Part shown: in pieces, positions 34,070 through 44,023 of the stretch | Numbering within the stretch: the stretch's first letter is position 1 | Layout: every line of letters starts with the position of its first letter | Source: Symmetrospora coprosmae | Taxonomy: Eukaryota; Basidiomycota; Cystobasidiomycetes; Symmetrosporaceae | Length of the DNA stretch: 64,000 nucleotides | Assembly (NCBI GenBank): GCA_008802785.1 | Contig: VUYT01000014.1 | Span: 1 to 64,000, forward strand | Reading direction: 5' to 3' | Notes under the pieces: generated by a model | Told to the model about the DNA's origin: nothing | The model's input: only the letters and a program-made list of their open reading frames with translations | The model's database searches: none | Position numbers and translations under genes: made by a program

Positions 34070-37000
34070 TCAAGCTTGCACCTCCTCAAATCTGCCCTGG
34101 GCCGCGTCCATCTTGGCCCGGCCGACCTTGTTCAGCCGCCTGAGCTCGCCAATAATGCCATACTTGCGCTTGGTGTAGGTAACGCCAAAACGCGGGATGA
34201 ACGTCCCTCCGTTCCATGCGTGTCCGTCCTCACCCTCCTTCCGGAACGCTTCCTCCTCCTCTGGCGTCTGCGCACCTCTCAGCGCGCGCGCTTCTTCCGC
34301 ACTGGTCAGCCCTTCGGGAAGTACCACGCCCGCGCTAAACTTGGACTGCCGCTTGCGCAGCCGCTCCAAGCGCGAGTAGTTGAAAGCGTGGTCGGTCGAC
34401 TGCGCAACGTCGAGGGTGATGCTCCACTCGATGGCTGGAGTCGTTGTCGGGGAGGCCTGACGTGGAGAAGGGGCGGACTCGGCCGCAGCAGGCTTGGCGG
34501 TCTCGCCCGTAGTCGAAGACATGACCTCCTCGAAAGCAGAGGCGAATGCCGTCTCGGGTTCGGATATGGCATCCTCCGCAGCGATCTCATCTGCAAGAGC
34601 CTCCTGCCCACCCTGCACTGCACCTTCAACATCCTCTTCTTGCGCAAGCTCAGCAGCCGCTGTGCTGATGTCATCCTCGTCCGTCTCGCTGATGTCATCC
34701 TCGTCCGTCTCGTCGGCCCGTATAGTAGCAAAGTCGACAGGCTTGCCATGCTTTATGGGTTCGCCGTTGAGCGAGTTGTTTATCAAGACGTCGTACAAGA
34801 TTAGAGGCGTGTGAGCGTCCGCTGGTGTCACGCCTCGAGGCAGCTCAGCGGGTTGACGAATGGGCTCGCTGCCTACGTCCGCGTTCAGCGGTTGCGCATA
34901 GACTTGGAGAGCGCCTCGGTAGCCTTCGAATGACAAACGCAGGGACTGGAAAGGCAAGATTGTTCAATGCGTGGTCTCATAGAGCAGACTGGATGGGGTT
35001 CTCCTCACCTTGCCGGGGATGTCAGTGACGGCACGTTCGAGCATAGCTTCGAGCGTGCCAAGGCAGAGCTGGAAGGCTTGTTGAGATTCCTCAAAGCTGC
35101 CGCTGATGAACTTGTCAAGCTCTTCCAGCGGCAGATACTCGAAGCCAAATATCTGCTCGCCCGAGTGATAGGCTAGGAAGATGCCATCCATTGCGCCGAT
35201 CCGGACCTGCATGCTGTACTTGAGGAACGCCGACCGGATGAGATCGTACTTTTCTCGCTCGAAGCTCGAAAGGTGACCTGTGAGGGAGGTGATCTGGTAG
35301 CCGGACGCCGAGAGATGGTTAAGCATGTCCCGTCGAAGAGCAATGCTGCCGCGTGTCTTGATGTCGAAGGTCTTCCGGGGCAAGCGGTCATCGTGACAGT
35401 CGAGCTGAGACCTCATGAGCAGCGAAGATGTCTAACGGACGGGTGCCACAGAGCGCATCAGCTACCCATGAGCTCAAGCTCAGCATACGAGGAGACTGAC
35501 CGATGAATAGTGATAGGCTTCGCGCTTGTCGCGGCTCTCCTCTGGCTGGAGAGGGTTGGTGCTCGCCTTGAGGAACCGCTCAAACTCGGCCGGCGTATGC
35601 GTGAGCAGCTTCTCCAGGATGTGCCCCTTCTCCGATAGCGGGTTGTCCGCAGCTCCGATATCTGCCGACTTGTCAGCATCGATGATGTAGTTCCCTTCTT
35701 CGGTCATGTTGAGGATGACACTAGCTGGCAGGCGGATACCCGCGCTGAATTCGCGTGGCTGGTCGACAAACGATTGTGATTGCGTATTGAGCGGTTTCGT
35801 CCCGTTCAAGGCAAAGTAGATCTGGCTGAGAGCGCTGGTGAGGCTTGACGTCGAGCCAGCGAACTTCTTACCGCTGCTCTTGAGCAGCAAGGCAAGGTCC
35901 GGGTCTGAGCTTGGCTTCATGAAGCGGGGCAGGCGGTCGAAGTCAAAGTCTGCAATCTTGGGTATTGACTCGCAGGACTTGGGGTAGTTGTAAGTCGAGG
36001 TCCGCGGATCTTGCAGCCAATGCGTGCCAGACTGGAAGAGAACACGCTCGAGACCGTGTGCTAGCGAAGCGACCTCGACATGTCCGTGCGGCGGAGCGAT
36101 GGGAGCGATCTTGATATCTGAGGCGGAGATTCTGCCCAAAGAAACGCTCTTTGTTTTCTCCGCGTCACTTCCGCTGGCAACAGTGCTCCCGGCAATGACG
36201 GTCTCGCCAGCAGACCGTTCGTCTTCCACTTCTTCCGCTCGTCCGGGAATCCATCGGCTCTCTTGGAGCACTTCCCTTATGAAGCGCTCCTGCACCCTCG
36301 CCCGAGCTCCTTGCTTCCTTAGCCTCCTGTATTGAAGGATGTAGTGCTCGAGTACCTTGCGAAGCGTTCTAACCTCCTTCTCCTGCTCAGGGCCGTCAAG
36401 CTTCAAACACTCGGCAAAGAGAGGCCTCATGAGCTCCTCCATCCGCGTCGCTACAGCCTTCTTGTCTTCTGGGAGAATGGAGCCGAACGGGTCCGGTGTG
36501 ACCGTGAAGCCCGATTCTGACGTTGGGCGGAGGCCTGGTACGACATGGTGCGCGCCAGTCAGCGACCGAATGAGCGAGTCAGACGGCACTCATCATGCAG
36601 TAAAGCTCACTATCACTGCCTAGACTGCTCGAGGGCTCTGCGTGGGCCTTCTTGCGACCTTTAGTGTGCAGCGGGGCCTTCCTTCTTGCCCTGACCGATT
36701 TCGCCTTCACGCTCGTGCTTAGACCTGCACCAAGCTCAGCCGCCCCTGAGCCTATCGGCTCGTCTACGTCTGATTGCGCAGTCACTGCATTTGCCTCATT
36801 TGCCTTATCTGCTCCACTGCCCTGCTTGCGCTTTGCCGCCGCCCTCGCCTTTGCCTTTGCTTTTCGGGTGAGAGGCTTCTTTCCTGCAGGCTTGCCAGCG
36901 TTCGTTGCGTTCGCTGAAGGCTTCTTGCTTGGTGAATCTGCTGCAGTACCGTCACCTCCGTCGAGCGTTTTCGACGGGTCCTGCTCCGGGCTGATCTGCT

Positions 37001-37412
37001 TGCCGCGATGAGCTTCAGTCGCGGGCGCCTCCGGGGCGGGCCGCGCTGCAAGCAATAGCTCGGTAAGGCTGATCTTCCCCTTGCCCTTGCCCTTGCCATT
37101 GCCCTTCGCGCCATTGCTGGTATCGTGAGAGTCGGTTGATGGCCGCTGGGAAGGAGAGTCTGGGAATCGCTGGAATCGTGCTCTGCCGGCGGCAGGAGCG
37201 GCCTCTTCCGGGGCTGGCTCGATGCCAGAAGAAGAGGAGGAAGCTACAGAGTAGCTCGCATCGACAGATGTAACGCTGATGGGGCTGTTCGTGATGGACC
37301 TGCTGGGTCCTGCGACTGCCCTGCTCGCCGCGAGATTTGCGAGCTTCGTTCGCGCCTTGCTGCTCCCTTCCATCCAGCACTGCAGGCAGACATGTCGAGC
37401 CTGCGCTTGCAT
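34070..37412 (-). CDS. PET127: Pet127, mitochondrial RNA-processing nuclease-fold protein (1044 aa)
   Basis: Four exons, complement of 36611-37412, 35501-36534, 35009-35431 and 34070-34945. The first 340 residues hold a presequence-like start (MQAQARHVCLQCW, then an Arg/Ser/Ala region) and a Lys/Ala-rich low-complexity part. The conserved core has LAHGLERVLFQSGTHWLQDP, IADFDFDRLPRF, KKFAGSTSSLTSALSQIYF, ADKSADIGAADNPLSEKGH, then AYHYSS joined to TSSLLMRSQLDCHDDRLP and FDIKTRGSIALRRD near residue 630. The D-x-K in FDIK fits the PD-(D/E)XK nuclease fold assigned to Pet127. In yeasts it acts in 5' processing and degradation of mitochondrial RNA. An acidic stretch with repeated ETDEDDIS lies near the C terminus. 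A start further upstream cannot be excluded; 37412 gives a plausible targeting sequence. Confidence 0.88.
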
Positions 37413-37950
37413 GCTGATTCTGCGGTCTTGTGTGATATTCGGAGGCTGGCAAGAGCTTGACGAAGAGCAGGACAAGCTCAGAGTCGTGACAGTCCGTCGA
37501 GCGTGCTCGGTGGCAAAAACAGGCACCGAGTTCGCCAAGTGCAGGAACAGTCGCAGATCTTGCAGAGACGGATATGGACCATTGCTCGGAGCGCGATGTC
37601 GGAGGGAACTGCCTGGTCTCAGGCAGTCAGATCCGTGCAGCAGAGAGCATGGATGCTCTACTCTGTGCAGGCGGGCCGCGGTGGGAAACGGCTGACATTC
37701 TTCTTCGCCCATTTCAAACTGGCTAACGGGAGGATCCTGACGACCGATCTCTGCGCACCTCCTGCCCTTCAGTCTCTCTGTCGCCGTCTCGCTGCTCTCT
37801 TCTCTCCTCTGCTTCTTCTCTTTCTCATACCTATCGATCTACCCAGCATCCGTACTTCCACTTATACAAGCTCCCAAATCCCAAATCCTCAGATAATGCG
37901 TTCCTTCTGCCCCACGGCCCCTCGTGGTCTTTGGGTGGCCCCTACCCCCA
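37413..37950. promoter_or_regulatory. Divergent promoter region between PET127 and the Cys-rich unknown gene
   Basis: 538 bp between two start codons. The part near 37770-37850 is pyrimidine-rich on the plus strand (CTCT runs), as expected for a fungal core promoter or 5' leader of the plus-strand gene. No other feature is seen. Confidence 0.45.
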
Positions 37951-39532
37951 ATGATTGACCTCCTCTCCCCGGTCCCGACCTCTAGCTATCCGGCTCGTAT
38001 CTCCCCCTCGGTGGAGAATGGCATCCTCTACGCTGCTCTCGCCGCCATCCTCTACCTCTGCACTCTTGGCCTCCTCTCCTGCTTCGGTCAGCCCGCCTGG
38101 TTCATCTTCCTGCTCCCTCTCTTCGGCAATTACTTTACCATTCCAGGTCTCCTTGCATGCATTAGTCAGTGCCTTCCCTGCCGTACACGCTGCTGGCACC
38201 CCCCCCCGCCCCCTCTGTCGCCCGTCAGCGGCTTTAAGGTTGCAGTCGTCGTCGTCGGCGCCGCCGCAGTTGCCGTGGCAGTCGCCAATGGAAGCCGGAA
38301 GCGCAAGGCGGCACCCACTGCGTCTACCTTGGCTGCACCTGCCAAGGCACCAAAGAAGAAGGGACATGTGAAAGGCCGGAAGGACGAAGCTTGTCCTTTC
38401 TGTGAGCAGGAGGGTGCTAGTGAACTGCACGTTTACGTGCGAACAATCCGGACAATGCACATGTTGTCTGCGATTTTGAATGCGGTAAATCGTGGCAGGG
38501 CTACGGAGCTCGCAAGGATAGGGATTCTCATCACAGCTACTCACACACGCAGGGGCTGCAGGCCCGCAGTGCTGCGGAGGAAGCTTCTCGGCTCGTTAGT
38601 AACAGCAAATATGATTACTGCCTCCTGCCTTTTGATGGCACCCGGTACGTCCGTGCCTGTTTGTACCTCGCTGGAAGCGCATGCGGCTGACCAATTGCGA
38701 ATGGGTTTTCGTCGTTAGCTCGTTGGATAAGCACAATCACATGGGCAATTGCGAGTTCAACACGACTGTCCGGCTCTGCAGGGGAACCAGATCACGCATT
38801 CGTCTCGCTACTGTCAGGCCAACCCTGATCTGCATCTCAATCGACGCTCTTGCGAGAAGTGCAAACTCGTTGTCTTGAGTAAGGAACTGAACACGAGTGA
38901 GCGCGGTACCTCCGCACATATCCTACTTTGCCCATAACTGACTCGGTACCCACTTCGCCGCTCGAAAGTGAATCTGCCCTGGCGAGCACGAAGTCTACAA
39001 GAAAGACGAGTTCGCTGTTGCAGGGGAGCTGGAGAGGCTCGGATCGAAGGTCCGAAAGGACGACTCAGTCTGCGTCACTAAGAACGACGGCTTGCGTGCC
39101 ATTGTCCACCCAGACTTCGAGCTTGTCAGTCACAAGTCCATCAAGATTCCGGCCGGCGTTCGCATTATCCCCGAGTGCGATGAGTGTCAGCACCAAGCCA
39201 CATCTCCCGCCTACGACAAATACTCCGTCGCTGCCGAGTCCATGCGCGGTCGCCTCATCTACCAGACCATGAGCCGGAACGAATCGCTCGTCTTCATCCG
39301 ACTCAACACGCGCGGCTACCGTCGCGACGGAGTCAACGCCGGCTTCTCTTCTCTTGCTCAGAGGCTCCAGCTTCTGCAGAACCACCTCTCGTTTTTTTCT
39401 TTCGCTAGCCTCGACTGCCAGTACGAGGACTGGTACTGCTTCTATACCACGGACAACGGCAAGCCCACCGTCCTGCTTGATCCGACTTTTGACAAGTACA
39501 CGGCCGACCGAGTCACCAAGGTCATCGCTTAG
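37951..39532 (+). CDS. Unrecognised Cys-rich membrane-type protein; exon structure unresolved
   Basis: I do not recognise this gene. From the ATG at 37951 a frame encodes two hydrophobic segments (ILYAALAAILYLCTLGLLSC, PAWFIFLLPLFGNYF), a third Val/Ala-rich one (VAVVVVGAAAVAVAVA), a basic stretch SRKRKAA...KKKG, then DEACPFCEQEG. Further on, in other frames, come CDFECGKSWQGYGARKDRDS (38475-38534), SKYDYCLLPFDGT, HSSRYCQANPDLHLNRRSCEKC (about 38799-38864) and a long final exon ending at 39532 with YKKDEFAVAGELERLGSKV and PECDEC. Repeated CxxC and Cys/His pairs suggest zinc binding. A donor GTAAGG at 38879 with an acceptor at 38993 keeps frame into the last exon. The junctions around 38400-38780 do not resolve cleanly. 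It may be a fast-evolving lineage-specific gene or one that is decaying. Confidence 0.45.
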
Positions 39533-39805
39533 GCTTGCTTCTCTTTTCTCTCTCTCGTCATCTTGTGTTTCGCGGAATAACGAATAGCAAAGTCCTACTA
39601 GCGCATTTGAGCAAGGCTCGTGTCGAGCAAGGCTCGTGTCAAAGTAGCAAGACTCTTATCACGCTGTGTAGGAACTTGAACAAGCCTTTGCAATTATTTG
39701 CCCGATGCGCCCCATGTGCTAAGGATACATGATATTCACTCGCGATCTTTGGTTGGGTAGAAAGAGTCCATGCTCGTCGGCACGATGCGCTGCAAGAACG
39801 CAGCT
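39533..39805. other. Convergent spacer
   Basis: 273 bp between the 3' ends of the Cys-rich gene and the ferritin-like gene. It contains a short direct repeat GCAAGGCTCGTGTC (about 39612-39642). No gene is seen. Confidence 0.4.
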
Positions 39806-40973
39806 TTAAGCGTAGGAGAAAGTAGTTGCCTGAACTGGGACGTTGACGATGGCCGGGCCAGCAACGGTGTTGGCGTCCTTGGTGCCCTTGTTGTCCTTGG
39901 TGAGGACGAGGTAGGACTGGCCAGTAATGCCCTCGGGGATGGTGATGGAGCCAGACGTGCCGCTGATAGGAACGAACTTGGCGCCGAGCGTGTCGACAAA
40001 GGCGGCGTACTTGGCGTCAACGTCCTTCTCAGTCGAGAAGTTGATCTTGTCGCCGACCTTGAAGGGACCGGTCGAGGTCACAGTGAGGGCCGGGAAGGCC
40101 TTGAATGGCAGGTCGAGGCTCGAAGCATCCGAGGGACAACCCGTGAAGAACGGTGCGGCCAGGGAGAAGACCTGGTTGAAGTCCAGGGGAGCCGCGTAAG
40201 GGCGGGGGAAACCGTCCTGGTTATCCGCAGCGGAGAGTGCCCAGGTACCGTGTTGGGACTCGACGCTGTAAATCAAAGTCAGCAGGCGTTCTGCGCGCGA
40301 CGCTGCAAGCCCAATGCGATGCCACTCACACAAGGATGCTGCCGGCGAGGGCGAGGTATGCCTTGCTCTGGACCGAGGGAGCAGCGCCGAGGTAGGCAGC
40401 AACTCCGACGCCCTCAAGGACCTGCGAGGTAGCGATGAAGCTTGCGGGGGTGAGGTCGCCAAAGTTGTATGAGCACTCCTTGACGGGAGTGGCACCGGCG
40501 GCGGAGAGACCACCAGTGAGAACAGCGACGTGGTTGGCCTCGTGGTTGGCAATCTCGGTGAAGCGGTATCGAACGTAGTCGGAGCTGCGGAGAAGCGGAG
40601 CGATAGAACTGTCAGCAACAGAGAAGAGATGGTGGCAAAAGACAAGGGCACTCACTAGCCGGCTCCCTGGAAAGCGTCGGCGCCGAGCTTGTTCAGAGTG
40701 TCACGGTAGAATGCTCGCTCGAGGTGCTCGAGGCTGTAGAGATCAATCACTTGGTTCAGCTGAGAATCATGGATACGCCGCGTTCCGGGTCGAGCAGGAT
40801 GCGGCTCAAACCAAGGCGAAGCTGGACACTCACGTAAGGGCGTATTGGAGGATGGTTGCATCGTCGTACTTGCCATCATTGTTCCGAGCGTTCAGGCCCT
40901 TGTTCGCGGGAGCGGGAGCTGCAGCGACAAGACCGGCGAGGGCAATGGGTGCGGCGACAGTGGAGAAACGCAT
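39806..40973 (-). CDS. Secreted ferritin-like (Rds1-type) stress protein (310 aa)
   Basis: Four exons, complement of 40834-40973, 40656-40733, 40330-40584 and 39806-40265. The product begins with a clear signal peptide (MRFSTVAAPIALAGLVAAAPA), followed by DDATILQYALT joined to LEHLERAFYRDTLNKLG, then YSDYVRYRFTEIANHEANHVA, the two helix pairs with E...EH and E...HEANH metal-type residues of the ferritin-like Rds1 family, and SVESQHGTWAL-like sequence after the last splice. The C-terminal third is a beta-rich extension (TSGSITIPEGITGQSYLVL). Fission yeast Rds1 responds to glucose, ammonium, phosphate, CO2 and temperature stress; family members are abundant secreted fungal proteins of uncertain function. 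Length is typical. Confidence 0.9.
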
Positions 40974-42217
40974 TGTGTTGGGTTAATAGAGGTGGATGGG
41001 TGGGGTGTTGCAAAGAGTGGAAGTGGTGCCTGAGTGGAGAAGGAGGAACAGAGGAGAAGAGAAGGGGGCTGAGGGGCGACGACTTTATAGAAATCGCAAG
41101 GCGCACGATGGTGCGAGCTGCTGTGCATCGTTCGTGTCTTATGTCAATGGTGGTGTGCGCGCTCGTGAAAATGGGCCGACTGCCCAATGCGGGTATAGTG
41201 CCTCTCTGCGCGTCCGCGCGTCACATGTTCTCAGGGCCACCGGGATCCCTCCGCTCGCCCTCCCCGCCCACAAAGCACAGAGCACGGGTGGCACGGGAGG
41301 GCCCGCACACACTTACGTACTGCACGCATTCGCCTTGGTATCCGCATCCAGACATCACCTGAAAGCGGCCTGCGGCGTGCCTGCAGCTGGGGCAGATGCG
41401 CGGCTCATGTCCAGCGGGCAGGTCATCGACATCCCCTCAGCTGGCCGCCTCCATTCGTACGACTTGTCGCTTTCGACGTTGCGGTATACCACACCACACC
41501 GGTTACCGGCTTGGGGGTGGTGCCTTAGCTTCTTTTACGCGGTGTTGCCTTGCCCTCCCCTCCCTGCGTTGAAGTCGTCCGAGCCTTTCGACAGGGCAAT
41601 CCCCTATTTGATCGAGGCGGAGAGCGCTCGTTCCCTCGCAGCAGCCCGAGGGTCGCCGGGCACTTTGATGGGATCATTGACAACGGCAGCTTGCTCGCTA
41701 CCCGCCATCGATGTGCCATCGTCGCATCTGCTCAGGTTGCCGTAACATGGCTGTGGCAGCTCTGCCGAATTCGGGTCGCGCGAGAGTCCGGTCGCTATGG
41801 CCAGCTGCTTCGGATGTCAGCGAACGGCTATAACGTCGGTTGCAGGCCGGCGCGACCCGGTGAACCGCTCCTGCATTGCTTGCTCAGGAGGTGTCCTTGA
41901 ACTAGGATGGGTATAATGTAGCTGTGCTTGGACGGTTCGGGCACAGGTCGGACCGAATGCAGGTGGAGACCGCAATGGCCTTGGTCTGGTCGAGGATATA
42001 GGCTGAGCTCGGACAGGGACAGCGAACGGACCTGCCCTGAGGAGCGCTCCAGCAACGCCGTACGAATCAGCAAGTGCTCGTGTCTTCCATTCCGCCGCTC
42101 CTGGATACTGGTATGCCGCCTCTGGCGATATCGACCATGCACCAGCGTCACGTGCAGTCTCTCTGGCGAACACGGTTTCCGTCGGGACTCCCTTGAACTG
42201 CTCCGATACCAGCAAAT
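40974..42217. promoter_or_regulatory. Long divergent upstream region, no gene seen
   Basis: 1.24 kb between the ferritin-like gene (-) and the DUF985 gene (+). Open frames here lack protein character. The 100 bp before the ferritin-like start are purine-rich on the plus strand (CT-rich on its own strand), typical of highly expressed fungal promoters. Nothing else is recognised. Confidence 0.45.
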
Positions 42218-42838
42218 ATGTCGTTGCCGTCAGTGATTCCCATCGCTCAGCGCTCAGCCAAGGAGGTCATCGAGATCCTCGGCCTTCAACCGCACCCCGA
42301 GAAGGGTCACTTCGCAGAAATGCATCGCGATACGCACTTCAACTCTGACGGCAAGTCGCCCGGCACCTGCATCTACTACCTCCTCGAAGGAGAGAGCGGG
42401 CTGTCCCACTGGCATCGAGTGCTCGATGGAACGGAGATCTGGCACTGGTACGCGGGTGCACCCATGCGGCTCTCGCTGTCCTGGGACGACGGGAAGCCTG
42501 TTCGGGACCACATCTTGGGAAATGACTTGTGGCAGGTGAGTTCTGGATGGCGTGAAGCCAGTGAAGGCCTGCGGGTACTGTTTTTGCTGTCTCTGGAAAG
42601 CTCGCTGAACGACATTGACCACCTTTACGCGTGTGTACAGGGGCAACGGCCTCAGGTGGTGGTCGACGTGGCCGAGTGGCAGCATGCCCAGAGTCTCGGG
42701 GACTGGACCCTCGTCGGCTGCACAGTGTCACCAGCCTTCACGATGGAGTCTTTCGACATGGCGGATGAAGGATGGGAACCTCGCGGAAGTATCGAAAAGG
42801 ATGGGGGTCTCGTGCCGGGCGAGAGCACCCAGTCGTAG
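42218..42838 (+). CDS. DUF985 / cupin_5 family protein (171 aa)
   Basis: Two exons, 42218-42535 and 42641-42838. SAKEVIEILGLQPHPEKGHFAEMHRD, TCIYYLLEGESGLSHWHRV, EIWHWYAGAPMRLSLS and LVGCTVSPAFTMESFDMAD are the conserved blocks of the DUF985 cupin family, related to RmlC-like sugar epimerase folds. The substrate is unknown. The intron (105 bp) is a multiple of three with no stop, so the unspliced frame is open, but LWQ joined to GQRPQVVVD matches the family spacing and both splice sites are canonical. Length is typical of the family. Confidence 0.88.
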   Translation: MSLPSVIPIAQRSAKEVIEILGLQPHPEKGHFAEMHRDTHFNSDGKSPGTCIYYLLEGESGLSHWHRVLDGTEIWHWYAGAPMRLSLSWDDGKPVRDHILGNDLWQVSSGWREASEGLRVLFLLSLESSLNDIDHLYACVQGQRPQVVVDVAEWQHAQSLGDWTLVGCTVSPAFTMESFDMADEGWEPRGSIEKDGGLVPGESTQS

Positions 42839-43032
42839 GGCAGCGCTTCGGCACTTTGTATTCCCAGTTGCATAGACGTCGCCGGGCGACAGCTGCGAGC
42901 ACATGCAAGTTGTGCCGTTCATGCATCCCGTCCGTGTTCTGGTGGTGTCGCGAGCTTGGGTCTGCCTTTCCGCCGCTGTCTGCGCTCAGCTATGTAGCTC
43001 TCTGTCTCTCCAGACCGCGCACACCACCAAGT

Positions 43033-43734
43033 ATGCTCTGTTGGACAAGAGGCCGTCGCGCACTACCGCGATGCACATGTCAGCCTTATGCAGCTGCCGT
43101 CGCACAGCTAGGCCTACGCAAGCTAGCCACGACACGTCTTGCGCGTGACGCTCCGCCAGGTCCCGCCGCTGCAGTGACGCCTGCAGCAACACCGGCCCAC
43201 GCAAGAGGAGCTCCCGCCCCACGCACACAGACGTCGAGAGCACCGGCGACGCCTTTCACGCCGCCCGCTGTAACGACGCAGGAGCTTGAACGCCTATCGC
43301 GGCCAGCGCCATGGCAGCGTGGCGCCCAGGCCCTCGGATTTGTCTTGAGCGGGCGTGAGTTGCCTAAGACGATGTCCTGGGGCTACGCAAGTGGAATGGA
43401 CGCATTCTGAGGGTGCCAACATACATCTCTTTGCTTTCCCGCAGTCACGGGCGCATATGCTGTCCTGTTCTACGATTTTGGAGAAAGGGACCACTGCTTC
43501 CGCGGTGTGCGTGAAGCTATCTGCACGGCTGTTCCGCACTCGAGGATGCACTCAACTGACGCATCATGCCCGTTCGCCTGTCCATTCGTGTCCCTTCCGC
43601 AGATCCGGCAGCGATTCAAGGGTTTGCAAGACCAGTTCTTTACCGTCTCTGAACAGGACCGCCAGTTACGTCGTCCGACGTCAAAAGACAGCAGTACCGC
43701 TTCAATCACATCAACGAAAGAGCGCCTCGTCTAG
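43033..43734 (+). CDS. Small putative mitochondrial single-pass membrane protein (171 aa)
   Basis: Three exons, 43033-43354, 43445-43506 and 43603-43734. The N terminus is Arg/Cys/Ala-rich without acidic residues (MLCWTRGRRALPRCTC, LGLRKLATTRLARDA), typical of a mitochondrial presequence. After an Ala/Pro linker, QALGFVLSG joined to LTGAYAVLFYDFG is a predicted transmembrane segment. It leads into ERDHCFRG joined to IRQRFKGLQDQFFTVSEQD. Both junctions keep frame and use canonical sites. I have a sense that a DFGExxHxF-type motif after a membrane helix recurs in other basidiomycete proteins, but I cannot name a family. A role in the inner membrane is inference. Confidence 0.6.
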
Positions 43735-44023
43735 CGTGTGGCCGTATTGCCTAGGTCGGGTAGCTCCCTCAACCACGCCCGGCGCATCCAACCTCTATCT
43801 ACCGAGGCATTTTTACGACGTTTTCTTGTTGTTGTTGTCAGTAGTCGTATCGGTCCTGCGCGACCGCGGCCTGGTTAAAGTCACTTGTGGGAGAACCACT
43901 GAAAGACGCGAGGCGCATCTATGCGTCCTTGGACAACCGAACCAGTAACTGCACTACCCCAAGCATGCCGTTCAAAGCCTGTGCTACAACAACGTCGGGA
44001 ATGTCCTACATGACGACCCGCAA

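Noticed and set aside
36579-37712. Long minus-strand frame beginning upstream of PET127 with a separate stop at 36579
   Set aside because: It is the first exon of PET127 read through its donor at 36610. Splicing to 36534 restores the conserved protein, so it is not a separate gene.
38170-38237. Intron GTCAGT...CGTCAG in the Cys-rich gene
   Set aside because: The 65-bp excision would break the frame that encodes the following Val/Ala helix and Lys-rich linker, so I kept it as exon, with low certainty.
41000-41900. Possible gene in the spacer between the ferritin-like and DUF985 genes
   Set aside because: Frames are open only because of base composition. No motif, splice pattern or hydrophobic segment supports a product.
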